From Dendrophyllia cribrosa (Eukaryota; Cnidaria; Anthozoa; Scleractinia; Dendrophylliidae), in NCBI GenBank assembly GCA_024195265.1, contig JAJLRJ010000005.1, positions 25,690,322 through 25,754,321 on the forward strand: DNA of 64,000 nucleotides, read 5' to 3'. This document shows, one piece after another, positions 55,319 through 64,000 of the stretch (within the stretch, counting starts at the first letter, position 1; the number at the start of each line of letters is the position of its first letter). The notes under the pieces were generated by a model. It was not told where the DNA came from and searched no databases. It saw only the letters and a list, made by a program, of their open reading frames with translations. The position numbers and the translations under genes were made by a program.

Positions 55319-56203
55319 AAGAAATTTCATTTTTCGGTGAGAATTTATGTTGATACCAATTTGTGATTGACTTTTTCTTTGTGTCATGCTTGTTATTCTA
55401 GACCGAGAAAAAGCTTTTGTGCACTCTAAACACAGAGTCAACGGACTGTCGCGTAATACAGTTTTTGAGAATTGCTAAAATTGAAAAATAACCCGGTCGT
55501 TTACTGATTTTAAGGATCTTTTAAAAGTAGTCTTTTCAAATGTAACAGAAAGCAGTCACGATTTGGGAAACATTAGACGCAAACTTGTTCGAATGTTTTC
55601 TTCATGAAGCCAGCCAATAATCATGGTAAGGCACACTAGTAAATATAATTGAATTAAATAGCGCTTTCTGAAATAAAGTTTGCTTTCAAGATTTTTTGAT
55701 TCGCGAAAACATTATGCGAATCATCTTTACGGATAAGAATGGCATTCTATATACACAAGAAAAGTCGGAAAGTTTAGAAAACACTAGATATAATAAAGCA
55801 GGTTGCTTATTTAAATATTACTTTGTGACGTTTATAATATAATTCGCAGACGCCAGCGCTGCGTGCTGCAATGAGGAAAATCGCCAAGCCTTCCGGAAGC
55901 AGAAAATCACTGAATCCTGATAAGCGGTTAACTCTTTTATTCAAGGGAAAGACATTTTCATTCAAGGAAATACGAGTTTCATTAAAAAGTCTTGACCTTT
56001 AGAACAAATATTTTGGTACAAGCAGCGCACGATCGAATTACATTCCACACGAAATTTGCATATATGAAAGAAGTGTATTTGCAACAACACTTTGAAAAAA
56101 CTGTGAAGCCTGGAAAATACTAATTCATGGCAAAATCAAAGCAGTTATTTAAAGAACTAGCTTCATAGAAAAATTTAATTTCGATTTGGACTTGAAATCA
56201 AAC

Positions 56204-56222
56204 GGGGGGGGGGGGGGGGGGG
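56204..56222. repeat. Poly-G tract of 19 nt
   Basis: Uninterrupted G run in the loop of the 6.2-kb element. The open frame 56186-56533 runs through it and is not supported as a gene. Confidence 0.8.
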
Positions 56223-56420
56223 TCATGATGTGTCACGCAATATTTATTTTTATTAAAATGTTTCACCAATTTATAACGTTTGGGAAGTATTACACTAGTG
56301 TGGGTTTGATCAGAATCAATAAATTAAATATTCAAAGTGACTACAGAAAAATTGGTAGCCTCAATCAACGTGTCTTAGAGTCTCATGCGCATGAGTATAG
56401 GCTATGTTTAGCCTCTTGTT

Positions 56421-56809
56421 TGAAATGGTTTAGTGTTCTGTTAAAATGTTTACATCAAGGAAATAAAGAAAAAAAGAGGCGGGCTAATATGCAGAGGGGG
56501 CTTATAACCGGAATATTATTTTTGTTTGGCTAACGTCGGGCATCCAGCTCACAGTATTTTGCGATTCCAGCGCCTTCCACAAATCACAAATCAGGGACAT
56601 TTTTCTGGTAAAACAACTCTTAACACTAACGTCGCAATTTCAGAAATGCCGGTTATACCACCCCCCCCCCCTTCCCCGCCCACTTTTAGGTCCATCTACC
56701 TGCAAACAAAAATAATATTCCGGTTATAAGTCCCCCCCGGATATTAGCCCTCCCCTTCTTTTCTTTATTTCCATGATATAACATTTTAACAGAACACTAT
56801 ACCATTTCA
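56421..56809. repeat. Small inverted repeat inside the 6.2-kb element
   Basis: TGAAATGGTTTAGTGTTCTG in the left arm is mirrored by the complement of the right end (TGAAATGGTATAGTGTTCTG), with GGAAATAAAGAAAA and CTTATAACCGGAATATTATT further in. Arms about 105-115 bp, loop about 175 bp. Confidence 0.65.
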
Positions 56810-56844
56810 ATTAAAATGTTAGGAACGTATACGGTATGTATAGT

Positions 56845-57711
56845 TAGGTTTAGACACAAGTTGCTCAGCAACGTTTTGGCAACTTTTGCCATTTCGGGCA
56901 ACTTTTTTTTGTTTTACAGCCAAAAGTATTTTAATAAATATATGATTATGATATAAGAGCTTATTTATCATAAATATGACTCAAACATGACATAAAGAGT
57001 GCGTGAGCTCCTCTCAGCAGTACTAGTACCTGACCCTTTCTTTTTGGCTACTTAAATGGGTTGCCTGTGGTTTTTGAGGTCGCTCCGGTCAGCAGTATCA
57101 CCAACAAGGGCAAGTTTTTCAACATGGCTGCTCTTGTTGGAAGTTCAGAGGAGGACATTTCTTCGAATGAAGGTGAATCAAATGATCCTATCGAGAAAGC
57201 CAAAAGGCTCGGAGCAAACCTGAGTGTTCCAATTAAGGGCGCTATTTCAAGAAAGCGGAAAATCCAGACGAATCATTATTGATTCATTGGAGGTAATGCT
57301 TTGCTACAATGGCAACCAGAGGAAAAAGCTCTTGGTCCCATAAATGATGACTGTCTATTAGTATTACTGCAATGGCCTTTACTAGTATCACTGCTAAAGG
57401 ATTCTGTGTACATAATACAACTGACTATTGGGACAGTAATCTGGTCAGTTTTCGTTTGTAATCTAGTTTTGTTAAAAGAAAGAAATATGATTTTTATTAA
57501 GAAAAGTATCTATATCTGAAGAAATGAATCACAAATAAAAGCAATTCCACATTATTTTTTCCGCGCCAGTAACTTCGTAGTGAAAAAAAGAAGGCAAAAT
57601 TGGGGCAACTTTTCGGCAACTTTTTGGAAAATTGGCAACTTTTGAGCAACTTTTTTTTATAAATTTGGGTCAACTTTTAAGGAATGTTCGAGAAACTTGT
57701 GTCTAAGCCTA
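56845..57711. mobile_element. hAT-like element nested in the right arm
   Basis: The 8-bp TGTATAGT is duplicated at 56837-56844 and 57712-57719. Ends TAGGTTTAGACACAAGTT and complement TAGGCTTAGACACAAGTT match. Subterminal GGCAACTTTT-type repeats are frequent at both sides. Inside, 57061-57282 encodes 73 codons with NMAALVGSSEEDISSNEGES and a basic end KRKIQTNHY; no transposase domain was recognised. The left arm of the palindrome lacks the insertion. Confidence 0.75.
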
Positions 57712-57836
57712 TGTATAGTGCAGAGCAATATTGAAATGAAGTGAAAAAACGTATTTTGATAAGTCTAATAATGCTGTGTGTCTCAGCTTATTTCATATTA
57801 TCTTATTCTGAAACGTTTTTTTATGCCGCATATAAG

Positions 57837-57858
57837 CCCCCCCCCCCCCCCCCCCCCC
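57837..57858. repeat. Poly-C tract of 22 nt
   Basis: Right-arm tract between TATAAG and GGATATAA; the mirrored left-arm site near 54557-54562 has six G. Confidence 0.8.
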
Positions 57859-59299
57859 GGATATAATACTGAAAACTAAACTGAAAACCCCTTAGGTATA
57901 ACCGGTATGCTGTTAGAAAGTACGCATCTAGCATGGCAATGGTGGCGACGGACAGGGGTACTCACGGGAAAAATGACAAGTTTGTAGTATTGAATCAGTT
58001 CTTTCAGTTTAGGCCTTTATTTTCCGTTTGGTTCAGGGGTTGTGGGAGTCAAATGCAATTAAGCCTTCCTCATGCGGCCCGCATTATTGGCTTTTTTCGC
58101 TCCCCGGTCCACTGGAAGTGCATGTGAACGTGACTAGGTCACGCAACCAATTATTTTATGGCCTTTCACTGACCTCTCGTTATTTACGAGTGATGGTTTC
58201 TTTTGTATCGCTTAATACAACTAAATGGACAGCAAGATGTGACTATATTTTTCTGTCCTTAATGTTTTCTCGTACATTTATGTCTGCGACATTTGGATTG
58301 GAAGTCATCGGATATTTTTATGTGAGTACACTGTGTGTAAATAACGAAACGTCTGTAGCAACATTTTGCGAATATCAAATGCTGTAATATCAAGCAAGCC
58401 ATGGTTTTTGTGAGATATCTATGTAAGAATCCTTGTATTTCTGCTGCTTATAACAAGGAAAAGGCGAGACAAGCTAACTTAAACATTCCTTGAACTGTTC
58501 AAAGACTTATGCCGGATTTTGATACGTCGGCAACAAAGTCGATCAATGATACATATGATTATAGCTTAAATTTTAACTGAATGCGTCCTAGATAAAAATC
58601 ATATGAATATTATAGCTTAAAACATGTAAATGTTGTTTTCAAAGCTTTAAAGACCTGTTTTAGGGCCAATTTCGCTGTTTCGTTCTTGAGCTCGCCGTCA
58701 TTCCAGTGCTTAAAATTCAATTAAATCGAATGCGAAGTTGGTGTCAAGCTAAAAATAGCCTTCACGGATAAATCTCTCAGTAGCGCTGTATTCACGGGCC
58801 ACCAAAAATAATTTCAGAATAAATAAAAGACAGATTCAGCTATAAAGTAGTGTTGTTTTTTTGCCTAAAACTCATGTACCAGACTGCATTTTACTAATTC
58901 GAAGTTTCCTTAAATTTGCCTTCTTGTTTACATGGCGAAGATAGGTGTTTTGTACAAGACCAAAATGATTTTTAAAGTTAACATTTCCGACAAAATTTTA
59001 TTGCAAAAGAAAGCTAAAAAGACGTTTTATTTACTGTGTCAAAGGCATTGTAGGACACCGAATGTTGGAATAACAGGAGCGTTTTGAAAATGGTCCAAAA
59101 TAGCCAAAATTCAATGGTCCATGAAAGCACGCGCGGACTCAAAAGTATCGAAATTTTGAAAAAAGTAAAATGAAATCGAACCTTTTAAACCCATTTTCGA
59201 AAACAGGTCACTAAATAGGTTCTTTTGGTAAAATAAAAAGAAATTCGAAATTTTGCCAGTGTCGTCGGATTCTCGATATTTACAGACATCCGCTCTTAA

Positions 59300-60200
59300 G
59301 GTGTCGTAAAATGGTAAACTAGTATTGCATTATGCTCTTTTAGGTTAGCTGTTTGGATTTGCGGCAAAAAAGGAAGTTTGTAAAAGCCGAGTATCAATTT
59401 CATTCCCTTAAGTGCTGTTGCGTACAAACATATTTTTTTAACCTCCTCATGTGCCAGGGTCTTTTCAAGAACGACCAATTTACATTTAATAAACACATGT
59501 CTTCGATAAAAATTATACATGGAAATTTAAAAACAATTATAGCACTTTAAAATATATATTAAAAGAAAGATAAAATATTTCATTAAAAAATAAAAGAGCA
59601 GCTAGGGAAACTATTCTGAAAGTTCATTCAAAAGTTTGCGCGTGAGAGGTCTTTTTGTAAAAAGGTGCTCCGTGCAGATTAAGTTGTATTACTTTAGACT
59701 GTCAGATATCACTAAAATATATAGGAAAAGATAATGACGAAAGATATTACTTTGAAATTCAAATAATTCTGAATTGTTCAGTCTACCACCGTTTTCAATT
59801 TCATCAATTATTCAATTATCAATAGTGATAAAGAGATGATGGGATAATAACTAAGAATGGTGTTACAAGAGCATGCAAGAAAACATATAAGCAATTCCTT
59901 CCTGTTATTCTGCATATTAAGCTGCATATGGTTGGTCTTAAGTGGGTGTTTCGACAATTTAATGAAGTTACTGAAAAACACTTTCCTGTGGTATTGATTA
60001 CGTTTGTGTTGTGCAAGGTGCGCGTACAAGTCCTTAATTTGAACCATTCAAATGGAAGCTATCGAGTAATACGTCACTGTGGTGATTTTTATTGTGCTAT
60101 TGGATTTTTATCGTCTCTCGTTACGGACATGCGTCAAAGCTTTGAGTTTTTCAATTACGTTTTATTATCTTAGACATCAAAAGACTAGCTTTTAACCGCT
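59300..60200. other. Upstream region of GPCR4
   Basis: Collinear with 26800-27690 of copy A. Non-coding as far as can be seen. Confidence 0.45.
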
Positions 60201-60208
60201 TATAAAAG
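60201..60208 (+). promoter_or_regulatory. TATA box of GPCR4 (predicted)
   Basis: TATAAAAG in CCGCTTATAAAAGTGG, 349 bp before the GPCR4 ATG, equivalent to 27694-27701 for GPCR3. Confidence 0.5.
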
Positions 60209-60253
60209 TGGATAAATAATCGAGTTTAACAACGAAAGAAGCTCAATTTATTC

Positions 60254-60442
60254 GTGGCGTCTCTAGCTGTTCCTTTGTCTTACCGGTCTTTTCTGCGTCA
60301 AGTTCGGTTGATGATAGATCGCACGGCATTATCTTTTTCCTGTTCATATCACGTATTGTTTAAAGACTTCCATAAGCTCGCCCACTGCTATATTTTAATT
60401 GGAGTCGTAGGGCGCAAGACCTCCATTACAAGATTGTCTTAA
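60254..60442 (+). other. Conserved upstream ORF in the GPCR4 leader (62 codons)
   Basis: Counterpart of 27747-27932, with one extra methionine codon from an in-frame 3-bp insertion (VRLMIDRT for VRLIDRT). It ends 107 nt before the GPCR4 start. Confidence 0.35.
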
Positions 60443-60549
60443 ATCCAGTCCGGAGGTTTCTTTTTTTTGGACGTTGCTCATTCAAACATATTCAGATTGA
60501 GATTCGGATTCAGACGACGACAGACCATATTCCGAAAAGGACTGAAGTC

Positions 60550-61623
60550 ATGAGCAAAAGAGCAAACTTCTCTTGCGAAACTTTACAAGAGGCTGGTGCA
60601 AACAGCAGCAGGAATTGTGACCCATCAGAGATCCATGTGTTTTCAATTGCAAAGGAGGTGAAAATTGCGATTCACGTCTTCATTCTTGTAGTGGCTTTGG
60701 TAGGAAACAGTCTCCTTATCGCTGCTTACAGGAGGATGAGAGAACCGGTTATGCTCCTGATCGCTAACATGGCTGCCTCCGATCTATTGACAGCGGTCTT
60801 TTTAATCCCTCGATTAATTACAGTAGCAATCACAGATTCCCTTGCTTGGCAAGTTCAAGGATTAGCGGGAACGGTTTTATGTAAGATGTGCACCTTTTTA
60901 AGCGACATATCTTTGTCTGTGTCAACGCAGAGCTTGGTGATCATCGCCTTTGAACGTTTTATAGCCGTCGTGTACCCCTTAAAAGCTCGCAGTGTTACTG
61001 CAAAAGAACGCCGCCTTCTTATTGCTTTCACGTGGATTGTCGCCATGGCTTTACACTCGCCGTATTTATTCTGCATGGAAATTGTAAAAGATAACAATAT
61101 CCCCATATGCCAAAACAAATGGATTAGCGATAACAAGCAAGCGTTCCTTGCCTTCAACATGATTTTGTACGTAACAGTTTTGTTTGTACCTATGGTTACC
61201 GTTTCTATTCTCTACCCTATTACTGTGGTTTACATTCGAAGGGACAAAATGGCTCCGCACAGAAGCTCCAAGGCGACAAAGCGAAGTCGAAAACGGAATA
61301 TGAAGTTATTGAAGCTGGCCTCGGCTACCGTGCTGTGCATCTTCATATGCTGGGTGCCTTATGCAGTAATTATTTTCCTTGATTTGTTTGCTCCAGGCAC
61401 ACTTTCTAGATGCAGCCGTATTGTTGAAGTAACAGAATATTTCGTTCGTGTGTTGGCCAGCTCATACTGCGCAGTCAACGCTTTTCTTTGTTTCATATTT
61501 TTACGAAATTTTCGCGGTGAGTTATGTATTATTTGTAAACGGCGGAAACGTCGCGCTTCCACAACAATCGACAGAAAAATAAGTGCAAGATCCGGGTCAA
61601 GTACATGCACAACAGAATTGTGA
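60550..61623 (+). CDS. Class A GPCR, GPCR4, with an altered NPxxY motif
   Basis: A complete 357-residue duplicate of GPCR3, identical at about nine of ten positions by my count. It keeps sequons N6 and N18, TM1 GN (N53), TM2 D78, ECL1 W100, TM3 C111 with ECL2 C187, ERF at 135-137, and TM6 CWVPY. In TM7, NPLLC of GPCR3 is NAFLC (N310, A311), so the NPxxY proline is lost. Further TM7-region changes are K to E, F to R and R to S (EYFVRVLASSYC), which puts a charge in or next to the helix. An IA insertion lies at 33-34 before TM1. The frame is open, so it may be a functional receptor with changed activation, a decoy, or an early pseudogene. Confidence 0.92.
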   Translation: MSKRANFSCETLQEAGANSSRNCDPSEIHVFSIAKEVKIAIHVFILVVALVGNSLLIAAYRRMREPVMLLIANMAASDLLTAVFLIPRLITVAITDSLAWQVQGLAGTVLCKMCTFLSDISLSVSTQSLVIIAFERFIAVVYPLKARSVTAKERRLLIAFTWIVAMALHSPYLFCMEIVKDNNIPICQNKWISDNKQAFLAFNMILYVTVLFVPMVTVSILYPITVVYIRRDKMAPHRSSKATKRSRKRNMKLLKLASATVLCIFICWVPYAVIIFLDLFAPGTLSRCSRIVEVTEYFVRVLASSYCAVNAFLCFIFLRNFRGELCIICKRRKRRASTTIDRKISARSGSSTCTTEL

Positions 61624-61853
61624 AATAATTTGCTTCATAAGTACTGTCGCTATTTAGTAATAATGGTGGAAATGAAAGAAGAAACAATAACTTTTTTGAA
61701 AATATCATAGAGATGATAACAAAAAGCATCAAAACTTGCTCATCGTATTTTCGTCCTTTCATTACAAATTAATTGTCATTTAGTCTCAAGAGAAACACTG
61801 CCCGAATTTATTTTTGGCTGCGGCCGCACTTGCGGTGAGTTTTAGTAACCCGG
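61624..61853. other. GPCR4 3' flank and end of copy B
   Basis: Homology with copy A ends at 61796. A GCGGCCGC octamer lies near 61820. No gene. Confidence 0.4.
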
Positions 61854-63473
61854 TTAACCCTATTCGGCCTGGGCTTTTTTTGAGTTCCTGAGCCTGGGGG
61901 GGAGGGCACATTGTGCCCCCCCTTCGTAACTTCAAGAACATTAAGGCTATGACAATGAAACCTAGAGGGTACATAGTACGTCCAAAACTGTCTCCTTTGT
62001 GGTCCGCACAATGGAACGATGACGTCATATGACGTAGTTATTAGGTAATTAGTTATACGGCCGCCATCTTGGATCCGCCATCTTGGATTTCTGAATCTTT
62101 TTTAAAACCTCTTAAAAACCGTCCAAATTGACGCAAAATTAATTAAAACCAATAAATAAACGCTAAATGACGTAAAAATACAAAAGTTATACCAATAAAC
62201 TTTGTTTTTCTTTATTCAAAGGTATAAATATGCAAATTTCCAAAAACATGGCTGTCAAAATCTTGTTGCCATGGAAACGTCAAGTCACGTGATCAAAACA
62301 TTGTCATAAGAAATTGTTGCCAGATAAATTTTAGGAAAAGTCACAAAGTTTGATGGCGTTTGAATACATATTAACCCATTGACACCTGAACCGCCCGTAA
62401 CCGCCCGTACAAGACTCCACTGCTTTAAAAAATTGTAACTTTCTCAATCGTGCGAACATTGCCTTAACTAGCAGTTGTGAGCATTGACTAGAAAGTCTTT
62501 CAAATTGAGATACCCAATAAACACAAAAAACTCGGCGATTTTTGCAGAATATCAGCGTTTGAATTTGGACAATAACAAAAATTACCGTTTTTAACGTCAT
62601 AGAAAAACAACAAAAATCACGTTTTTGCCTTTAGTTTTTTTTATTCAAATCATCGTGGCAAACCCAAAAGTCAACATTTACAGCAAAATTCAGTCCTAGT
62701 CCTAGCTTAGCAGTGAATTTTTTTGCTCTTATTCGTTGCTCGGGCCTAGCTACAGCTTCTTATACTAGTGCATACTCACCTTGCCTCGATTTTCAACATC
62801 ACCACCGCACTGCATGCTGGGAAATAAACAGATTTTTTGACAGCGTCCATTCCGTCCTCCACAATTTTCATATATATACTAAGTCCACAGCCACTCTGAC
62901 CCACCGCCGAAATTTCGCGCTTGTTGTGTTCTCCTGTGGTCGCAACTTCCAAAATATGCCGCGGTAGGTCGAGAAATTCATCCAGAGTCGAGTCCCAAAG
63001 CTACTTCGTTTCCAGGCGGCCATTTTTCCAGTTCAACGAGCAACGAGCCAAATTCGTAAACGAAGTACAACACCTAACTCGCTTCATTGAGAAGTGGACT
63101 CTGAACTACCTCCAAGCTTAATGATGCTCACCAGGCAGCTACTAAAGATGAAAAATGGCTGTGAACTTACCAAAAATCGTAGATAATTCATATTGGACCC
63201 TTTATTGCAAATCAACCAAGCAAAATGAGATCGTCACAATGACGTTTCCAGTAAACTCGAGCCTTCAGTGTTTTAGAACAGCAGCACTTTCAATGGTAAC
63301 TCCAAATATGAAGTCACGAAATCCTATGGGGCGTGTGTATGCAGAAAATCACTCAAAAACGTAAAAATCCTCAGGTGTGAATGGGTTAAAGGAGTTATGA
63401 ATGTTGAAAGTTAGCGCGGGCACTTTGTGCCCCCCCCCCCCCCCCCCCCCCCCCGAGGCTGAATAGGGTTTAA
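61854..63473 (-). mobile_element. TTAA family C element, inverted copy split by a nested element
   Basis: TTAA at 61854-61857 and 63470-63473, ends CCCTATTCGGCCTGGG and complement CCCTATTCAGCCTCGG. The body is the reverse complement of 19333-19913, with AAGATGGCGGCC complement near 62060 and a C run at about 63430-63454. It is interrupted at its own internal TTAA by the element at 62375-63385. Confidence 0.75.
62371..63389. mobile_element. TTAA family D element nested in family C
   Basis: TTAA at 62371-62374 and 63386-63389; ends CCCATTGACACCTGA and complement CCCATTCACACCTGA. The family C copy at 19333-19913 shows the unoccupied site (TTCTTTAATATGTATTC). The 1,011-bp interior has only short frames, one on the minus strand from 63023 starting MAAWKRSSFGTRL (51 codons). 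Transposase not seen. Confidence 0.75.
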
Positions 63474-64000
63474 TAACTCGGTGAAAAGGCGTTTGTAATA
63501 AAATAACCGAGTGTATTTTTCTGAGCGGCCGCACGATCATGTTATAATTTGCTAACGAGAGCTGCACAAAACAATACGATTAATGAGCGAAAACAATGCC
63601 TCTGCACGTGCATTTTACATATTGTTATTCCCTGCAAAACAACATCGTCAAATGATCAAATTATAGGTTTTGTGGAGAACATAAACACGACGGTTTTCCT
63701 TTCTCTATTTAAAATGGAAAGTCGTCCCTACGAAGGTCTACGAATGCAACAGGAATCCAAAAATTACCGCGTAAGCGAAGATGATTGACAGATCGGGAAA
63801 GTTAACCTGCACTAAACTACCTAGCGAGGTGGTTTAAATAAACCTAACCCGGTTAATAAATCTATTGTTCTTTAATTTATTTCCATGGGAACCGCTAACA
63901 CGGATAAAATTCGGAGAACACCAAAAATACGCGGCCGCATCAGGAATTTTGTTAAACCAGTTAATTTTAATTAATTAATTGCAAATAACCGGGTTAACTA
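63474..64000. other. Right edge of the window, no gene
   Basis: GCGGCCGC octamers near 63524 and 63930, and short AACCCGGTTAA / AACCGGGTTAA phrases near 63857 and 63984, resemble those at 61820-61857 and may belong to one larger element cut by the window edge. The 79-codon frame at 63549-63788 is unassigned. Confidence 0.3.

Larger units (their letters stand above)
53095..59295. mobile_element. 6.2-kb palindromic TTAA element (family B)
   Basis: TTAA at 53091-53094 and 59296-59299; GAGCGGATGTCTGTAAATAT at the left is the exact complement of the right end. Arms of about 1.6 kb extend to about 54716 (left) and, skipping a nested hAT-like element, 56823 (right). The loop (about 54717-56822) holds short frames and a small hairpin. 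Copy A shows the uninterrupted site near 26790-26810. No transposase was recognised. Right-arm C22 (57837-57858) corresponds to only six G in the left arm. Confidence 0.8.
32747..61796 (+). repeat. Segmental duplication, copy B (expanded, ~29 kb)
   Basis: Direct-orientation counterpart of 20487-29297. Removal of the L1-like element (34518-38931 plus one TSD), the 38958-46200 palindrome and the 53095-59295 palindrome restores near-collinearity with copy A. The remaining excess is mainly 49277-52450, where promoter-like units and family F-type units have multiplied. GPCR4 is the counterpart of GPCR3. Confidence 0.8.

Noticed and set aside
58028..58387. 119-codon frame in the right arm of the 6.2-kb element
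   Set aside because: The left-arm counterpart is broken into shorter frames (54016-54201, 54188-54376), and no domain is recognisable.

Overview
This is eukaryotic DNA: AT-rich, mostly non-coding, packed with hairpin and inverted-repeat transposons, and lacking operons or bacterial signals. Single-coding-exon class A neuropeptide-type GPCRs in tandem pairs, L1- and CR1-like retroelements and many TTAA/TA-flanked miniature elements fit a cnidarian, probably a stony coral or sea anemone. That placement is inference from gene style; no species marker was seen.

The convincing protein-coding genes are four plus-strand receptors in two pairs. GPCR1 (8651-9829) and GPCR2 (16203-17381) are paralogues of 392 residues each, and both have a 3' splice acceptor in the 5' UTR. 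GPCR3 (28039-29109) and GPCR4 (60550-61623) are close paralogues of 356 and 357 residues, both with a TATA box about 345 bases upstream of the start and a conserved upstream ORF. GPCR4 has lost the proline of the TM7 NPxxY motif. The only other long ORF is the 1245-residue endonuclease/reverse transcriptase of an intact L1-like element (34701-38438).

Layout. Positions 1-8000 hold scattered mobile-element debris and no clear host gene. 8000-18000 holds the first GPCR pair, separated by about 6.4 kb with a decayed CR1/Jockey-like remnant. 18000-20200 is a run of five miniature elements. 20487-29297 is copy A of a segmental duplication that ends with GPCR3. 29300-32700 is a spacer with four hairpin elements. 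32747-61796 is copy B of the duplication, which ends with GPCR4. Copy A is about 8.8 kb; copy B is about 29 kb, swollen by the L1-like element (34518-38931), a 7.2-kb palindromic element (38958-46200), a 6.2-kb palindromic element (53095-59295) and some extra local duplication. Copy A preserves the empty site for all three insertions. 61854-63473 is a TTAA element with another TTAA element nested in it.

The unifying theme is TTAA. At least seven unrelated terminal-inverted-repeat families here sit between TTAA copies, the target-site hallmark of the piggyBac superfamily, yet no piggyBac transposase is visible. They range from a 140-bp element whose TTAA overlaps the stop codon of GPCR1 to two giant palindromes of 6-7 kb. 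Receptor duplication, promoter-unit amplification (TATA-containing 140-bp repeats near GPCR3/4) and element traffic are therefore intertwined in this locus.

Coordinates of repeat boundaries were read by eye and may be off by a few bases; no alignment or database search was run.
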